Source of the DNA: an uncultured Saprospiraceae bacterium
Lineage (GTDB): Bacteria; Bacteroidota; Bacteroidia; Chitinophagales; Saprospiraceae
Reading direction: 5' to 3'
Assembly (NCBI GenBank): GCA_934699305.1
Contig: CAKUWM010000024.1
Location: 1-17,842, forward strand
DNA length: 17,842 nt
The position numbers were made by a program, and so were the translations under genes. Shown piece after piece: positions 7,039 through 13,843 of this stretch. The notes under the pieces are model-generated. The model searched no databases and had not been told where the DNA came from. It worked only from the letters and a program-made list of their open reading frames with translations. The number at the start of each line of letters is the position of its first letter. Position 1 is the stretch's first letter.

Positions 7039-8133
7039 CTATTTCAAAAAGTCAAAATTTTTGCCTATAATATTAATTTGGGTTACATACGTCTTTTCAT
7101 AATATTTCAGATATTCTCCTGAAGTGACATTTTTCAACCATTCGTCATTAGATAAGTACCAGTCTATCGTCTTTTCCAAACCTTGTTCAAAAGTCACAGA
7201 TGGGCTCCAACCTAATTCTCTGTTGATCTTATTGGCATCTATTGCATATCTTCGATCGTGTCCGGGCCGGTCTTTAATAAAAGTAATAAGTTCACTGCTT
7301 GTGCCGGGTTTTCGACCTAATTTCTCATCCATGATACGACACAATACCTGAATCAGGTCAATATTTTTCCATTCATTAAATCCACCAATGTTATAAGTGT
7401 CGCCCTGCTTTCCTTTGTGAAAGATAAGGTCAATGGCGCGTGCATGGTCGAGAACATACAGCCAATCTCGCGTATAGAGGCCATCGCCATATACAGGCAA
7501 TGGTTTGTTTTCAATGATATTGTGGATAAAGAGGGGGATAAGTTTTTCAGGAAATTGATTCGGGCCATAGTTGTTGGAACAGTTGGAGATGACCACCGGT
7601 AAGCCGTATGTATCTCCGTAAGCCCTCACTAAATGATCCGATGCTGCCTTGGATGCGCTATACGGTGAATGCGGGTCGTACCGTGTTTCCTCTGTAAAAA
7701 GTCCGGTTTCGCCTAATGCGCCGTACACTTCATCTGTGGAGACGTGATAAAACAAGTGATCTTCATCACTATTACGCCATGACTCTCGAGCTGCCTGAAG
7801 TAAATTGGCCGTCCCATTGACATTGGTTTCGATAAAAACAAATGGATCTTCTATCGACCTGTCAACATGGCTTTCCGCAGCCAGATGGATGACATGGCTT
7901 ATTTTATATTGCTGAAAAATTGAACGGAGACCGGTCAAGTTTCTGATATCGACATTGACAAGGTTATAATTGCTTTCTTGCTCGAGATCACGCACGTTTT
8001 CAAGATTCCCGGCATAAGTCAATGCATCTAAATTATAGATATTGTATTCGGGATAATTCTGTACAAACAACCGTGCCACGTGCGATCCGATGAAGCCGGC
8101 TCCTCCGGTAATCATAATATTCTTTTTTGACAT
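7039..8133 (-). CDS. rmlB: dTDP-glucose 4,6-dehydratase RmlB
   Basis: Converts dTDP-glucose to dTDP-4-keto-6-deoxyglucose, the branch point to rhamnose and many other deoxysugars. It is an extended SDR enzyme of 364 residues. The NAD-binding GGAGFIG lies at 10-16, LDALTYAGNL at 35-44, and STDEVYG at 132-138 carries the catalytic T133, D134 and E135. YSASK at 158-162 gives Y158 and K162. RPGHDRRYAID near the C-terminus is also typical. About 17 residues after the usual YYEK end (TYVTQ... onward) look like a small C-terminal extension. ATG start, 18 bases after the tviB-like stop. Its product has no RmlC, RmlD or other converting enzyme in this window. Confidence 0.96.
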   Translation of the reverse strand: MSKKNIMITGGAGFIGSHVARLFVQNYPEYNIYNLDALTYAGNLENVRDLEQESNYNLVNVDIRNLTGLRSIFQQYKISHVIHLAAESHVDRSIEDPFVFIETNVNGTANLLQAARESWRNSDEDHLFYHVSTDEVYGALGETGLFTEETRYDPHSPYSASKAASDHLVRAYGDTYGLPVVISNCSNNYGPNQFPEKLIPLFIHNIIENKPLPVYGDGLYTRDWLYVLDHARAIDLIFHKGKQGDTYNIGGFNEWKNIDLIQVLCRIMDEKLGRKPGTSSELITFIKDRPGHDRRYAIDANKINRELGWSPSVTFEQGLEKTIDWYLSNDEWLKNVTSGEYLKYYEKTYVTQINIIGKNFDFLK

Positions 8134-8151
8134 TTTTATCTTTTGAACATA

Positions 8152-9423
8152 TTAAAGCCTATTATCTACTTCAGCTATGGGTAAGATACTCTTTATATCA
8201 TAAACCACACTTGGTGACTTAGTCCATTTAGAAATATCTATTGACCTGAACTCATTATGAGCAACTGCAAGAAGAATACCATCATACCTTGCTTCGGTAG
8301 GCATTTCATTCAGACAAGACATACCGTATTCCTTCTCAAGTTGTTCAGAAGAAACCCATGGATCGTAAATATCGACATTGATGTGATAATCCCTTAAAAT
8401 TTTCACAACATTCACCACCTTAGTATTTCTTAAATCAGGGCAATTCTCTTTGAATGCAACTCCCAGAATTAAAACTTTGGAATTTTTTACTTGAATCTCC
8501 CTATCTATCATTAATTTAATGAGTTCATGAGCTACGTAATCGCCCATGCTTTCGTTTAAACGTCGGGATGCAAGCATAATCTCAGGATGGTAACCAGCTT
8601 CCTGAGCTTTCTGAATGAGATAATAAGGATCTACTCCGATACAATGACCACCTACCAGACCTGGCTTAACATGGATAAAATTCCATTTAGTACCGGCAGC
8701 CTCAAGAACCTGAGTTGTATCAATTTTAAGTTTATTAAATATACGCGCCAATTCATTTGCAACCGCAATATTGATATCCCTTTGCACATTTTCAATCACT
8801 TTAGCCGCCTCCGCAACCTTGATGGATGAAGCTTTGAATGTTCCAGCTTCTATAATGTCATTGTATAAATTTTGGACGCTTACTGCTACTTCATCTGTTG
8901 AACCTGATACAATTTTTTTAATCTTCGTGAGTGTTCTCTCTTTATCACCCGGATTTATCCTTTCAGGTGAATAACCTATAAAAAAGTCTGAATTAAATTT
9001 CAAATCCGAAGATTGTTCTAAAATTGGAACACATATTTCCTCTGTCGCTCCTGGATATACAGTAGATTCATAGATAACCGTAGAGCCTTTCTTAATAACT
9101 CTTCCGACTGTTTCACTTGCTTTAATAAGTGGTGTAAAATCAGGATAATTGTTCTTATCCACGGGAGTAGGTACGGTAACGATGTAATAATCAAAGTGCA
9201 TAATATCTTCGGGTTGATTGGAAAATGTCAGACCAATATTTGTTGAAAGTACTGATTTAAGATGATCTGATTCAATTTCTAACGTACGGTCTTCACCATT
9301 TCTTAATTCTGCCAATCTCTGTTGATTGACATCAAAACCTACTACTTTATATTTTTTAGCAAATTCCACAGCCAGTGGCAATCCAACATATCCAAGGCCG
9401 ATAACGGCAATCTTTGTACTCAT
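8152..9423 (-). CDS. tviB: UDP-N-acetylhexosamine 6-dehydrogenase, TviB/WbpO type
   Basis: An NAD-dependent four-electron oxidation of a UDP-N-acetylhexosamine to its uronic acid. The whole 423-residue chain resembles Vi-antigen TviB. The NAD-binding GLGYVGLPLA lies at 9-18, TVPTPVD at 83-89, YESTVYPG at 118-125, YSPERINPGD at 151-160, AKVIENVQRD at 207-216, and GGHCIGVDPYY has the catalytic cysteine at C261. TviB acts on UDP-GlcNAc and the related WbpO on UDP-GalNAc, and sequence by eye does not decide which. It lies between ugd (91-base gap) and rmlB (18 bases). Its codons look more AT-rich than those of ugd or pseC, hinting at a separate origin. ATG start. Confidence 0.9.
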   Translation of the reverse strand: MSTKIAVIGLGYVGLPLAVEFAKKYKVVGFDVNQQRLAELRNGEDRTLEIESDHLKSVLSTNIGLTFSNQPEDIMHFDYYIVTVPTPVDKNNYPDFTPLIKASETVGRVIKKGSTVIYESTVYPGATEEICVPILEQSSDLKFNSDFFIGYSPERINPGDKERTLTKIKKIVSGSTDEVAVSVQNLYNDIIEAGTFKASSIKVAEAAKVIENVQRDINIAVANELARIFNKLKIDTTQVLEAAGTKWNFIHVKPGLVGGHCIGVDPYYLIQKAQEAGYHPEIMLASRRLNESMGDYVAHELIKLMIDREIQVKNSKVLILGVAFKENCPDLRNTKVVNVVKILRDYHINVDIYDPWVSSEQLEKEYGMSCLNEMPTEARYDGILLAVAHNEFRSIDISKWTKSPSVVYDIKSILPIAEVDNRL

Positions 9424-9514
9424 TCTAATTCTTAATGATTTTATTTAGCTTCAATTAAAAGCCTATTATTTTTTTTATTATTTTTCAGGTGATCATCTTT
9501 AAATTTCGGTATTT

Positions 9515-10819
9515 CTACGGTCGCCCTATGCTTTCGTAGTGAAATCCATTCAGTCGCACATCATTATTGTCAAAGATATTCCTACCATCAAAGATTGCCC
9601 GATCTTGGATATGCACTTTCATTTCTTCAAAATCAGGTGACCTAAATTCATTCCATTCTGTCATTATCATCAAGGTATGGCAGCCTTTCAGGACATCATA
9701 TTGATCAATGCCATAATAAAGTCGGGAGTCATATCGCTTCCTGACATGGTTTATGGCCTCCGGATCAAACACCCGCACCTTGGCGCCGGCCTCTAATAAT
9801 TTATCTATGACGTAGAGTGCCGGTGCCTCACGAATATCATCTGTATTGGGTTTGAAGGAAAGTCCCCAGATGGCAATAACCTTGTCCTTGAGATCCCCTG
9901 AATAATAATGATTCAGTTTTTCAAACAAAATAGTACGCTGCGTTTCATTGATGCTTATGACGGAATCCAATATCTTGAAATCATAGTCATTTTGTTCAGA
10001 TATATGCGCCAACGCCTTGACATCCTTGGGAAAGCAAGAGCCGCCATATCCGATTCCCGGAAATAAAAAGCGCTTTCCAATACGAGAATCTGATCCCATG
10101 CCAAGTCGAACCATATCTACATTAGCGCCCACCCGTTCACATAGATTAGCGATTTCATTCATAAAGGTAATCTTGGTGGCAAGGAAGGAATTGGCTGCAT
10201 ACTTGGTCAACTCTGCAGAGCGCTCGTCCATCATATATATAGGATTGCCCTGCTTGACAAAGGGCTCATACAATCGGTGCATCATCTCACGAGCCTTGTC
10301 TGAAGACGTGCCTATGACAACGCGATCAGGCTTCATAAAATCATCTACAGCGACGCCCTCTCTGAGAAATTCGGGATTGGAAACGACATCAAATAAGTCA
10401 GGAGAAACATGCTTTGCAATGGCTGCATGAACCAACTCTGCTGTACCCACCGGAACAGTACTCTTATCTACTATAATCTTATAAGAATCGATGAGCTGCC
10501 CCAATTGATTGGCTACACCCAAGACATACGATAGGTCGGCTGAACCATCTTCACCTTCGGGTGTAGGAAGGGCCAAAAAAACAATATCAGCAAAGTGTAC
10601 CGCCTTTGCAAGATCTGTGGTAAACTCTAAGCGTTTTTTCTCTATGGAACGCTGAAACATTACTTCTAAGCCGGGCTCGTAAATGGTGATAATCCCGGCA
10701 CTAAGCCTGTTGACTTTGTCCTCATCGATATCGACACACATCACATAGTTGCCTGTTTCCGAAAAACACGTGCCGGTAACCAAACCTACATAGCCTGTCC
10801 CAATGACGGCAATATTCAT
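9515..10819 (-). CDS. ugd: UDP-glucose 6-dehydrogenase
   Basis: Oxidises UDP-glucose to UDP-glucuronic acid with two NAD+, feeding acidic exopolysaccharide or capsule synthesis. It has 434 residues. The NAD-binding GTGYVGL lies at 7-13, ALPTPEGEDGSADLS at 83-97 is typical of Ugd, DKSTVPVGT at 118-126, NPEFLREG at 148-155, and GYGGSCFPKD (258-267) holds the catalytic C262. FKPNTDDIREAP in the C-terminal half is the family's substrate/dimer signature. It is distinct from the neighbouring TviB-like enzyme, so the locus oxidises two different UDP sugars. ATG start. It is the first biosynthetic gene after the NusG-like regulator, preceded by a 145-base leader with terminator-like structure. Confidence 0.96.
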   Translation of the reverse strand: MNIAVIGTGYVGLVTGTCFSETGNYVMCVDIDEDKVNRLSAGIITIYEPGLEVMFQRSIEKKRLEFTTDLAKAVHFADIVFLALPTPEGEDGSADLSYVLGVANQLGQLIDSYKIIVDKSTVPVGTAELVHAAIAKHVSPDLFDVVSNPEFLREGVAVDDFMKPDRVVIGTSSDKAREMMHRLYEPFVKQGNPIYMMDERSAELTKYAANSFLATKITFMNEIANLCERVGANVDMVRLGMGSDSRIGKRFLFPGIGYGGSCFPKDVKALAHISEQNDYDFKILDSVISINETQRTILFEKLNHYYSGDLKDKVIAIWGLSFKPNTDDIREAPALYVIDKLLEAGAKVRVFDPEAINHVRKRYDSRLYYGIDQYDVLKGCHTLMIMTEWNEFRSPDFEEMKVHIQDRAIFDGRNIFDNNDVRLNGFHYESIGRP

Positions 10820-10850
10820 ATTAAAACTTTATAATTTAGGAAAATAATTT

Positions 10851-10896
10851 CAAAAAAAAACAAGGCTTCGCCCTCAATAAGTCGCACTTATTGCCT
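10851..10896 (-). promoter_or_regulatory. Leader hairpin plus terminator-like stem between the NusG paralog and ugd
   Basis: Read on the minus strand, CAATAAGT and ACTTATTG form a perfect 8-base stem with a 3-base loop (10893-10875). Immediately after it, AGGGCGAAGCCTT (10874-10862) folds into a short stem with a GAA loop, then comes G and nine T (10860-10852), the shape of an intrinsic terminator. The GCCT next to the T-run could instead pair with AGGC (10896-10893) just upstream of the first hairpin, so two alternative folds exist. This fits an attenuator that the upstream NusG paralog might override. The structural reading is direct; the function is inferred. Confidence 0.5.
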
Positions 10897-10964
10897 GCTT
10901 AATATCATCATATTATATTGTTTATCAGAATATTAGATATACAATATTATATATATAAGTCGAT

Positions 10965-11468
10965 TTATGAAGCAACTGCTTCCAAATGACTTTTGTTAAT
11001 TTCAATCATCAGGGCTACACCAAAGCTTTCAAAATGAACCATCATTTTACCTTTGGATTTAATCTGACGAATAATCCCCTCCATTCCGAGCAAAGTACCA
11101 CTATTGATGCGTACCTTTTGTCCTGCTGTAAAGTCAATTTCTGTCGTCGTATAATCTATACCAAGGCCTTCAATTCGCCTCATCAGGATCATTTCAGCCT
11201 CTTTCACCGGTTCCATCTGACGGCCTATTCTTACAAAGCCATACACATATTCAGTCTCCAATACACGGACATAATCTTTATAATCAATGTGTACAAACAC
11301 ATAGGTCGAAAATACAGGCAGATTACGTCTTACCATTTTACGAGCATAGCGTCGCACGACGGGGCGCATTGGCGTGTAAGCTTCAATACCTTTAGTGTTG
11401 AGCTGAGTCATGACCAGTTTCTCACTCCTAAACTTAACCTTTATGGCATACCATTTTTTATCCAGCAT
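10965..11468 (-). CDS. NusG-like transcription antiterminator, UpxY family
   Basis: A specialised NusG paralog expected to ride on RNA polymerase and help it read through early termination in the long operon downstream. With the chosen start it has 167 residues. The NGN domain (about 4-100) begins KKWYAIKVKFRSEK and includes a YVFVHIDY strand. A KOW domain (about 113-165) contains FTAGQKVRINSGTLLGMEGII. It is close to UpxY/RfaH-type proteins in length and in position ahead of a glycan locus. The longer frame opens at 11519 (residue 1 M, in-frame ATGs at 11474 and 11468). I prefer ATG at 11466-11468, with AAGGA 5 bases upstream and M-L-D-K-K-W as the natural N-terminus. It overlaps the upstream regulator by 11 bases. 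Confidence 0.87.
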   Translation of the reverse strand: MLDKKWYAIKVKFRSEKLVMTQLNTKGIEAYTPMRPVVRRYARKMVRRNLPVFSTYVFVHIDYKDYVRVLETEYVYGFVRIGRQMEPVKEAEMILMRRIEGLGIDYTTTEIDFTAGQKVRINSGTLLGMEGIIRQIKSKGKMMVHFESFGVALMIEINKSHLEAVAS

Positions 11469-12018
11469 CTCCATCCTTAAGATTATTGTGTGAAGACCAT
11501 AACAACAAGGGTTCGACACCCTTGACGGTAGTCAAAAAATCAGTATATTCTGACTCATTAAATATGACATACCGTATTTTTCGTTGAATTATATTCTCAG
11601 CCTTAGCAATCAATCCGGTCAGATATTCTCGTTCCACTTTACCTATTAAAATCAAATCGATGATCGGGCCATCAATGCCGCGGGCAAAGGTACCGGCGAG
11701 ATAAACTCGTACCACTTCACCCAACCGTTCAATGACATTATCGATAATCTGATCGATTCCAATGTGCTTGAGCAAAATGTTGTGAATTTCTCTAAATAGT
11801 GGATGAGCGGTATTGGCAGAAAAGTATTTTTTATTTCCGTCGATGACTGAATTGAGCAAACCGGCTTTTTCAAACTTATTTAACTCAAGGCGAATAGCAT
11901 TTGATGATTCTCCCATCTCCGACTCAAGGCCGCGTAGATAAGCCTTTGCGTCCTTGTTGAGAAAGAACTTAAAGAGTAACTTTACTCTTGTCTTCGATGA
12001 AATTAACGTGTCTATCAT
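11458..12018 (-). CDS. Winged-helix regulator with a degenerate nucleotidyltransferase-like domain
   Basis: Probable DNA-binding regulator heading the glycan locus. With the chosen start (186 residues; numbering below follows this start) a winged helix-turn-helix spans about 7-72, including LRGLESEMGESSNAIRLELN and a wing at DGNKKYFSA. A domain like the minimal nucleotidyltransferases spans about 104-167, with AGTFARG (108-114) in place of the GSxARG loop, followed by IIDLILIG. The canonical motif has two acidic residues (DxD); here D121 is present but the second position is isoleucine, so catalysis is doubtful. The frame can be extended to a TTG at 12042, but ATG at 12018 gives the expected M-I-D-T-L-I-S-S-K-T-R beginning. 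The gene overlaps the NusG paralog by 11 bases and follows a palindrome over a promoter-like box. From memory, this pair recurs in Bacteroidota polysaccharide loci. Confidence 0.72.
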   Translation of the reverse strand: MIDTLISSKTRVKLLFKFFLNKDAKAYLRGLESEMGESSNAIRLELNKFEKAGLLNSVIDGNKKYFSANTAHPLFREIHNILLKHIGIDQIIDNVIERLGEVVRVYLAGTFARGIDGPIIDLILIGKVEREYLTGLIAKAENIIQRKIRYVIFNESEYTDFLTTVKGVEPLLLWSSHNNLKDGDAG

Positions 12019-12022
12019 AAAA

Positions 12023-12041
12023 TGAGTAGCAAAATTACTCA
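12023..12041 (-). promoter_or_regulatory. Palindrome overlapping a -7-like box ahead of the glycan-locus regulator
   Basis: TGAGTA (12023-12028) and TACTCA (12036-12041) are perfect 6-base inverted arms around GCAAAAT. On the minus strand the interval contains TAATTTTG (12037-12030), an exact TAnnTTTG match. No good -33 TTTG is placed upstream. A start point near 12023 would give a leader of only a few bases before the ATG at 12018. It could be an operator for the wHTH protein encoded directly downstream. This is inference from position. Confidence 0.35.
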
Positions 12042-12067
12042 ATTTTTATATAAACATCCATATATTA

Positions 12068-12104
12068 ACAAAAAAAAAGCAGCTCCGGAGAACTGCTTCT
12101 TTTC
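12068..12104 (-). terminator. Intrinsic terminator of the HU gene
   Basis: On the minus strand AAGCAG (12098-12093) pairs with CTGCTT (12082-12077) around TT and the self-complementary CTCCGGAG. A run of nine T follows (12078-12070). It begins about 20 bases after the HU stop. A T-rich stretch on the other side (12099-12109) could allow weak function in the opposite direction. It separates the HU gene from the glycan locus, which is also on the minus strand. Confidence 0.88.
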
Positions 12105-12119
12105 TTTTTACAATCTGGA

Positions 12120-12401
12120 TTATTTTCCAGCAGCAACTGTATCAGAAAGGCTCTTACCTGGCTTAAATCGAGCAATTTTCTTAGCCGCGATTTTGATTGG
12201 CTTACCAGTTTGTGGGTTTCTACCTGTTCTAGCATTTCTTTTAGAAACAGAGAAAGTACCGAAACCAATAAGGGTAACTTTATCACCTTTTTTCAAAGCT
12301 GTAGTGATTGCTTTAAGAGTTGCATCTAGTGCGCTACCAGCCTGAGTCTTATTGATTTTAGCTGATTCTGCAATTTTGCTGATCAAATCTCCTTTGTTCA
12401 T
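12120..12401 (-). CDS. hup: HU family DNA-binding protein
   Basis: Small histone-like protein that binds and bends DNA as a dimer and helps to compact the nucleoid. Its 93 residues are the usual HU length. It begins MNKGDLISKIAESAKINKTQA, the standard two-helix N-terminus. The signature GFGTFSVSKRNARTGRNPQTG lies at 46-66, with the intercalating proline at P63 in the R-N-P tip of the DNA-binding arm. ATG start. It is a single-gene unit with its own -7 box (TATCTTTG, 12447-12440) and terminator (12068-12104). Integration host factor subunits are related, but the sequence reads as HU. It is divergent from rpsT. Confidence 0.95.
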   Translation of the reverse strand: MNKGDLISKIAESAKINKTQAGSALDATLKAITTALKKGDKVTLIGFGTFSVSKRNARTGRNPQTGKPIKIAAKKIARFKPGKSLSDTVAAGK

Positions 12402-12439
12402 TTTAAAATTGATTTAGTTATTAGTAATTTTTAATGGCG

Positions 12440-12447
12440 CAAAGATA
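12440..12447 (-). promoter_or_regulatory. -7 promoter box of the HU gene
   Basis: On the minus strand the box reads TATCTTTG followed by CGCC, an exact match to the Bacteroidota TAnnTTTG consensus, 38 bases before the HU ATG. I see no good TTTG at the -33 position. The same TATCTTTGCG string occurs ahead of rpsT, which supports a real sigma-ABfr type box. Confidence 0.7.
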
Positions 12448-12648
12448 AATCATTAAATTGTTTTACATAATTTTTTTATCAATTATTTTCGTTTAAATGC
12501 CGCATTATACCTAACTTTAAGCAAATATTAACACTTCAAAGCCTTATGAAGCGCAAAACAGGGGGTTTATGCAGCCCCAAACACTTAACATTCGGGCAAC
12601 ATGTAAGATAGGCTTTTTCTATATATGTTTTTCTTTTTAAAAATAATT

Positions 12649-12678
12649 TTTGTTATTTAAATTATTGTTCTATCTTTG
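12649..12678 (+). promoter_or_regulatory. rpsT promoter, TTTG-N18-TATCTTTG
   Basis: TTTG (12649-12652) and TATCTTTG (12671-12678) lie 18 bases apart, matching both boxes of the Bacteroidota housekeeping promoter. The expected start point near 12685 gives a leader of about 38 bases to the rpsT ATG at 12723. This is the clearest promoter in the window. Confidence 0.82.
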
Positions 12679-12722
12679 CGCTCCATTAAGTAAAAAATTA
12701 CATTCTAAAACATAATTTTAAT

Positions 12723-12974
12723 ATGGCACATCACAAGTCATCATTGAAAAGAATCAGACAAGATGCTAAGCGTCGCATCCAGAATAGATATTACAAAAAA
12801 TCTACTCGTACCCTCATTAGAAAACTTAGAGAGCTTACTGACAAGTCGGAAGCTACCAAGATGTTGCCTAAGGTTATTAGCATGGTGGACAAGCTGGCTA
12901 AAAACAACAATATTCACAAAAACAAAGCTGCCAACTTAAAAAGCAGCTTAACCAGGCATATAGCTACGATTTAA
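12723..12974 (+). CDS. rpsT: 30S ribosomal protein S20
   Basis: Primary 16S rRNA-binding protein of the small subunit body. It has 83 residues, normal for S20, and is strongly basic. It begins MAHHKSSLKRIRQDAKRR, the characteristic S20 N-terminus, followed by a long helical K/R-rich body and HKNKAANLKSSLTRHI at the end. ATG start at 12723, with an A/T-rich leader and no Shine-Dalgarno, as is common in Bacteroidota. It is the only confident plus-strand gene in the window and a single-gene unit between a strong promoter and a strong terminator. Confidence 0.97.
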   Translation: MAHHKSSLKRIRQDAKRRIQNRYYKKSTRTLIRKLRELTDKSEATKMLPKVISMVDKLAKNNNIHKNKAANLKSSLTRHIATI

Positions 12975-12992
12975 ACAAACGCTTATATAGAG

Positions 12993-13029
12993 AAAGCCGG
13001 ATAAGTATTGTATTTATCCGGCTTTTTCT
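12993..13029 (+). terminator. Intrinsic terminator of rpsT, partly bidirectional
   Basis: AAAGCCGGATAA (12993-13004) and TTATCCGGCTTT (13014-13025) form a perfect 12-base stem with a 9-base loop, followed by more T on the plus strand. It lies 18 bases after the rpsT stop. trmB runs toward it on the minus strand, where the downstream T-run is weaker, so it may also help end that transcript. Confidence 0.93.
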
Positions 13030-13107
13030 ATTATTGCTTTCATTGTCATTTTATTCATCCTTCGATATACCCGCCTAATAGCTTTCCTTATACATATCAC
13101 TTATCGA

Positions 13108-13800
13108 TTATTTCATCCTGAATTTGATGTACGTGATTTTTTTACCGGCAGCGAGGTGTTGCTGCTCATAAAATGTCAATAGGTGTGTCTCCGGAGTTGG
13201 CGTCACCTCTCCATAAAAATCATCTGTACTTTCAATAACCTCGTAATCATTTCTTTCTGCCAATACCTTACAGGTAAATGCATACAATGTAGGGTCATCT
13301 GTTTTTAAATGCAGGATAGCCCCGGACTTCAAAATACCGGTATAACGATCCAGAAATGGGTGTGAGGTAAGACGTCGGTTGGATTTAGAATCTCTTAAAA
13401 ATGGATCGGGAAAAGTTATCCATATTTCCGACACCTCCCCTTGGACAAAAAAAGATTGAATCAACTCTATCCTTGTTCGTAAAAATGCGACATTGGTCAA
13501 ACCTTCTTCCTGCGCCATTGTCGCTCCTTTCCATATCCTGGCGCCCTTGATATCTATGCCTATATAATTATTTTCCGGATGAACCCGGGCAAGGTGAGTT
13601 GTATATTCACCTTTTCCACATGCCAATTCAAGGACTAAGGGTCGCTCTTCTTTGAAAACAAGGGAATTCCAATGGCCTTTGACATCCATTCTTTCTCCTA
13701 CAGCATCTGTAATATGAGGATCATGAAAGTCAAAGTTTTCGAAAACATTAGGCAATTGGGCTATTTCAGCAAATCGTTGCAATTTATTCTTGTTGGACAT
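13108..13800 (-). CDS. trmB: tRNA (guanine-N7-)-methyltransferase TrmB
   Basis: Methylates G46 of tRNA variable loops at N7 using S-adenosylmethionine. It has 230 residues, as usual for the family. LELACGKGEYT (57-67) is the SAM-binding motif I, GIDIKGARIWKGA (81-93) is motif II with D83, and ITFPDPF (128-134) holds the conserved PDP of the active site. It is followed by SNRRLT, equivalent to the KRRL of other members. TPETH near residues 176-186 region matches the family's T-x-x-E tRNA-binding signature. ATG start. It follows the OmpA-like gene by 43 bases on the same strand and may share its transcript, though the functions are unrelated. Confidence 0.94.
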   Translation of the reverse strand: MSNKNKLQRFAEIAQLPNVFENFDFHDPHITDAVGERMDVKGHWNSLVFKEERPLVLELACGKGEYTTHLARVHPENNYIGIDIKGARIWKGATMAQEEGLTNVAFLRTRIELIQSFFVQGEVSEIWITFPDPFLRDSKSNRRLTSHPFLDRYTGILKSGAILHLKTDDPTLYAFTCKVLAERNDYEVIESTDDFYGEVTPTPETHLLTFYEQQHLAAGKKITYIKFRMK

Positions 13801-13843
13801 ATAGACTTTTCGTGTACCTTAAAAGTTAGCGGTTGTTTTGAAG

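Larger units (their letters stand above)
12402..12722. other. Divergent promoter region between the HU gene and rpsT
   Basis: These 321 bases hold no ORF that I can support. Each end carries a TATCTTTGCG promoter box pointing outward, one for each gene. The middle (about 12540-12600) is less AT-rich, with GGGG (12562-12565) and CCCC facing each other across about nine bases; that could be a weak stem. I could not assign it a role, and saw no tRNA-like or small-RNA terminator structure. Confidence 0.6.

Noticed and set aside
10911..10964. Promoter in the AT-rich stretch after the NusG-like gene
   Set aside because: No TAnnTTTG box is present on the minus strand. The TATATATAATATT sequence alone is not evidence in AT-rich DNA.
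10986..11480. Plus-strand open frame of 164 residues
   Set aside because: It is antisense to the NusG-like gene, with unusual H/F/Y-rich content and no family resemblance.
11469..11519. Longer N-terminus for the NusG-like protein (MSNPCCYGLHT...)
   Set aside because: It lies inside the upstream gene in another frame and does not resemble a NusG N-terminus. ATG at 11468 has AAGGA upstream and starts directly with the conserved KKWYAIKV.
12019..12042. TTG start at 12042 for the winged-helix regulator
   Set aside because: ATG at 12018 gives the expected N-terminus and leaves the palindrome at 12023-12041 outside the gene.
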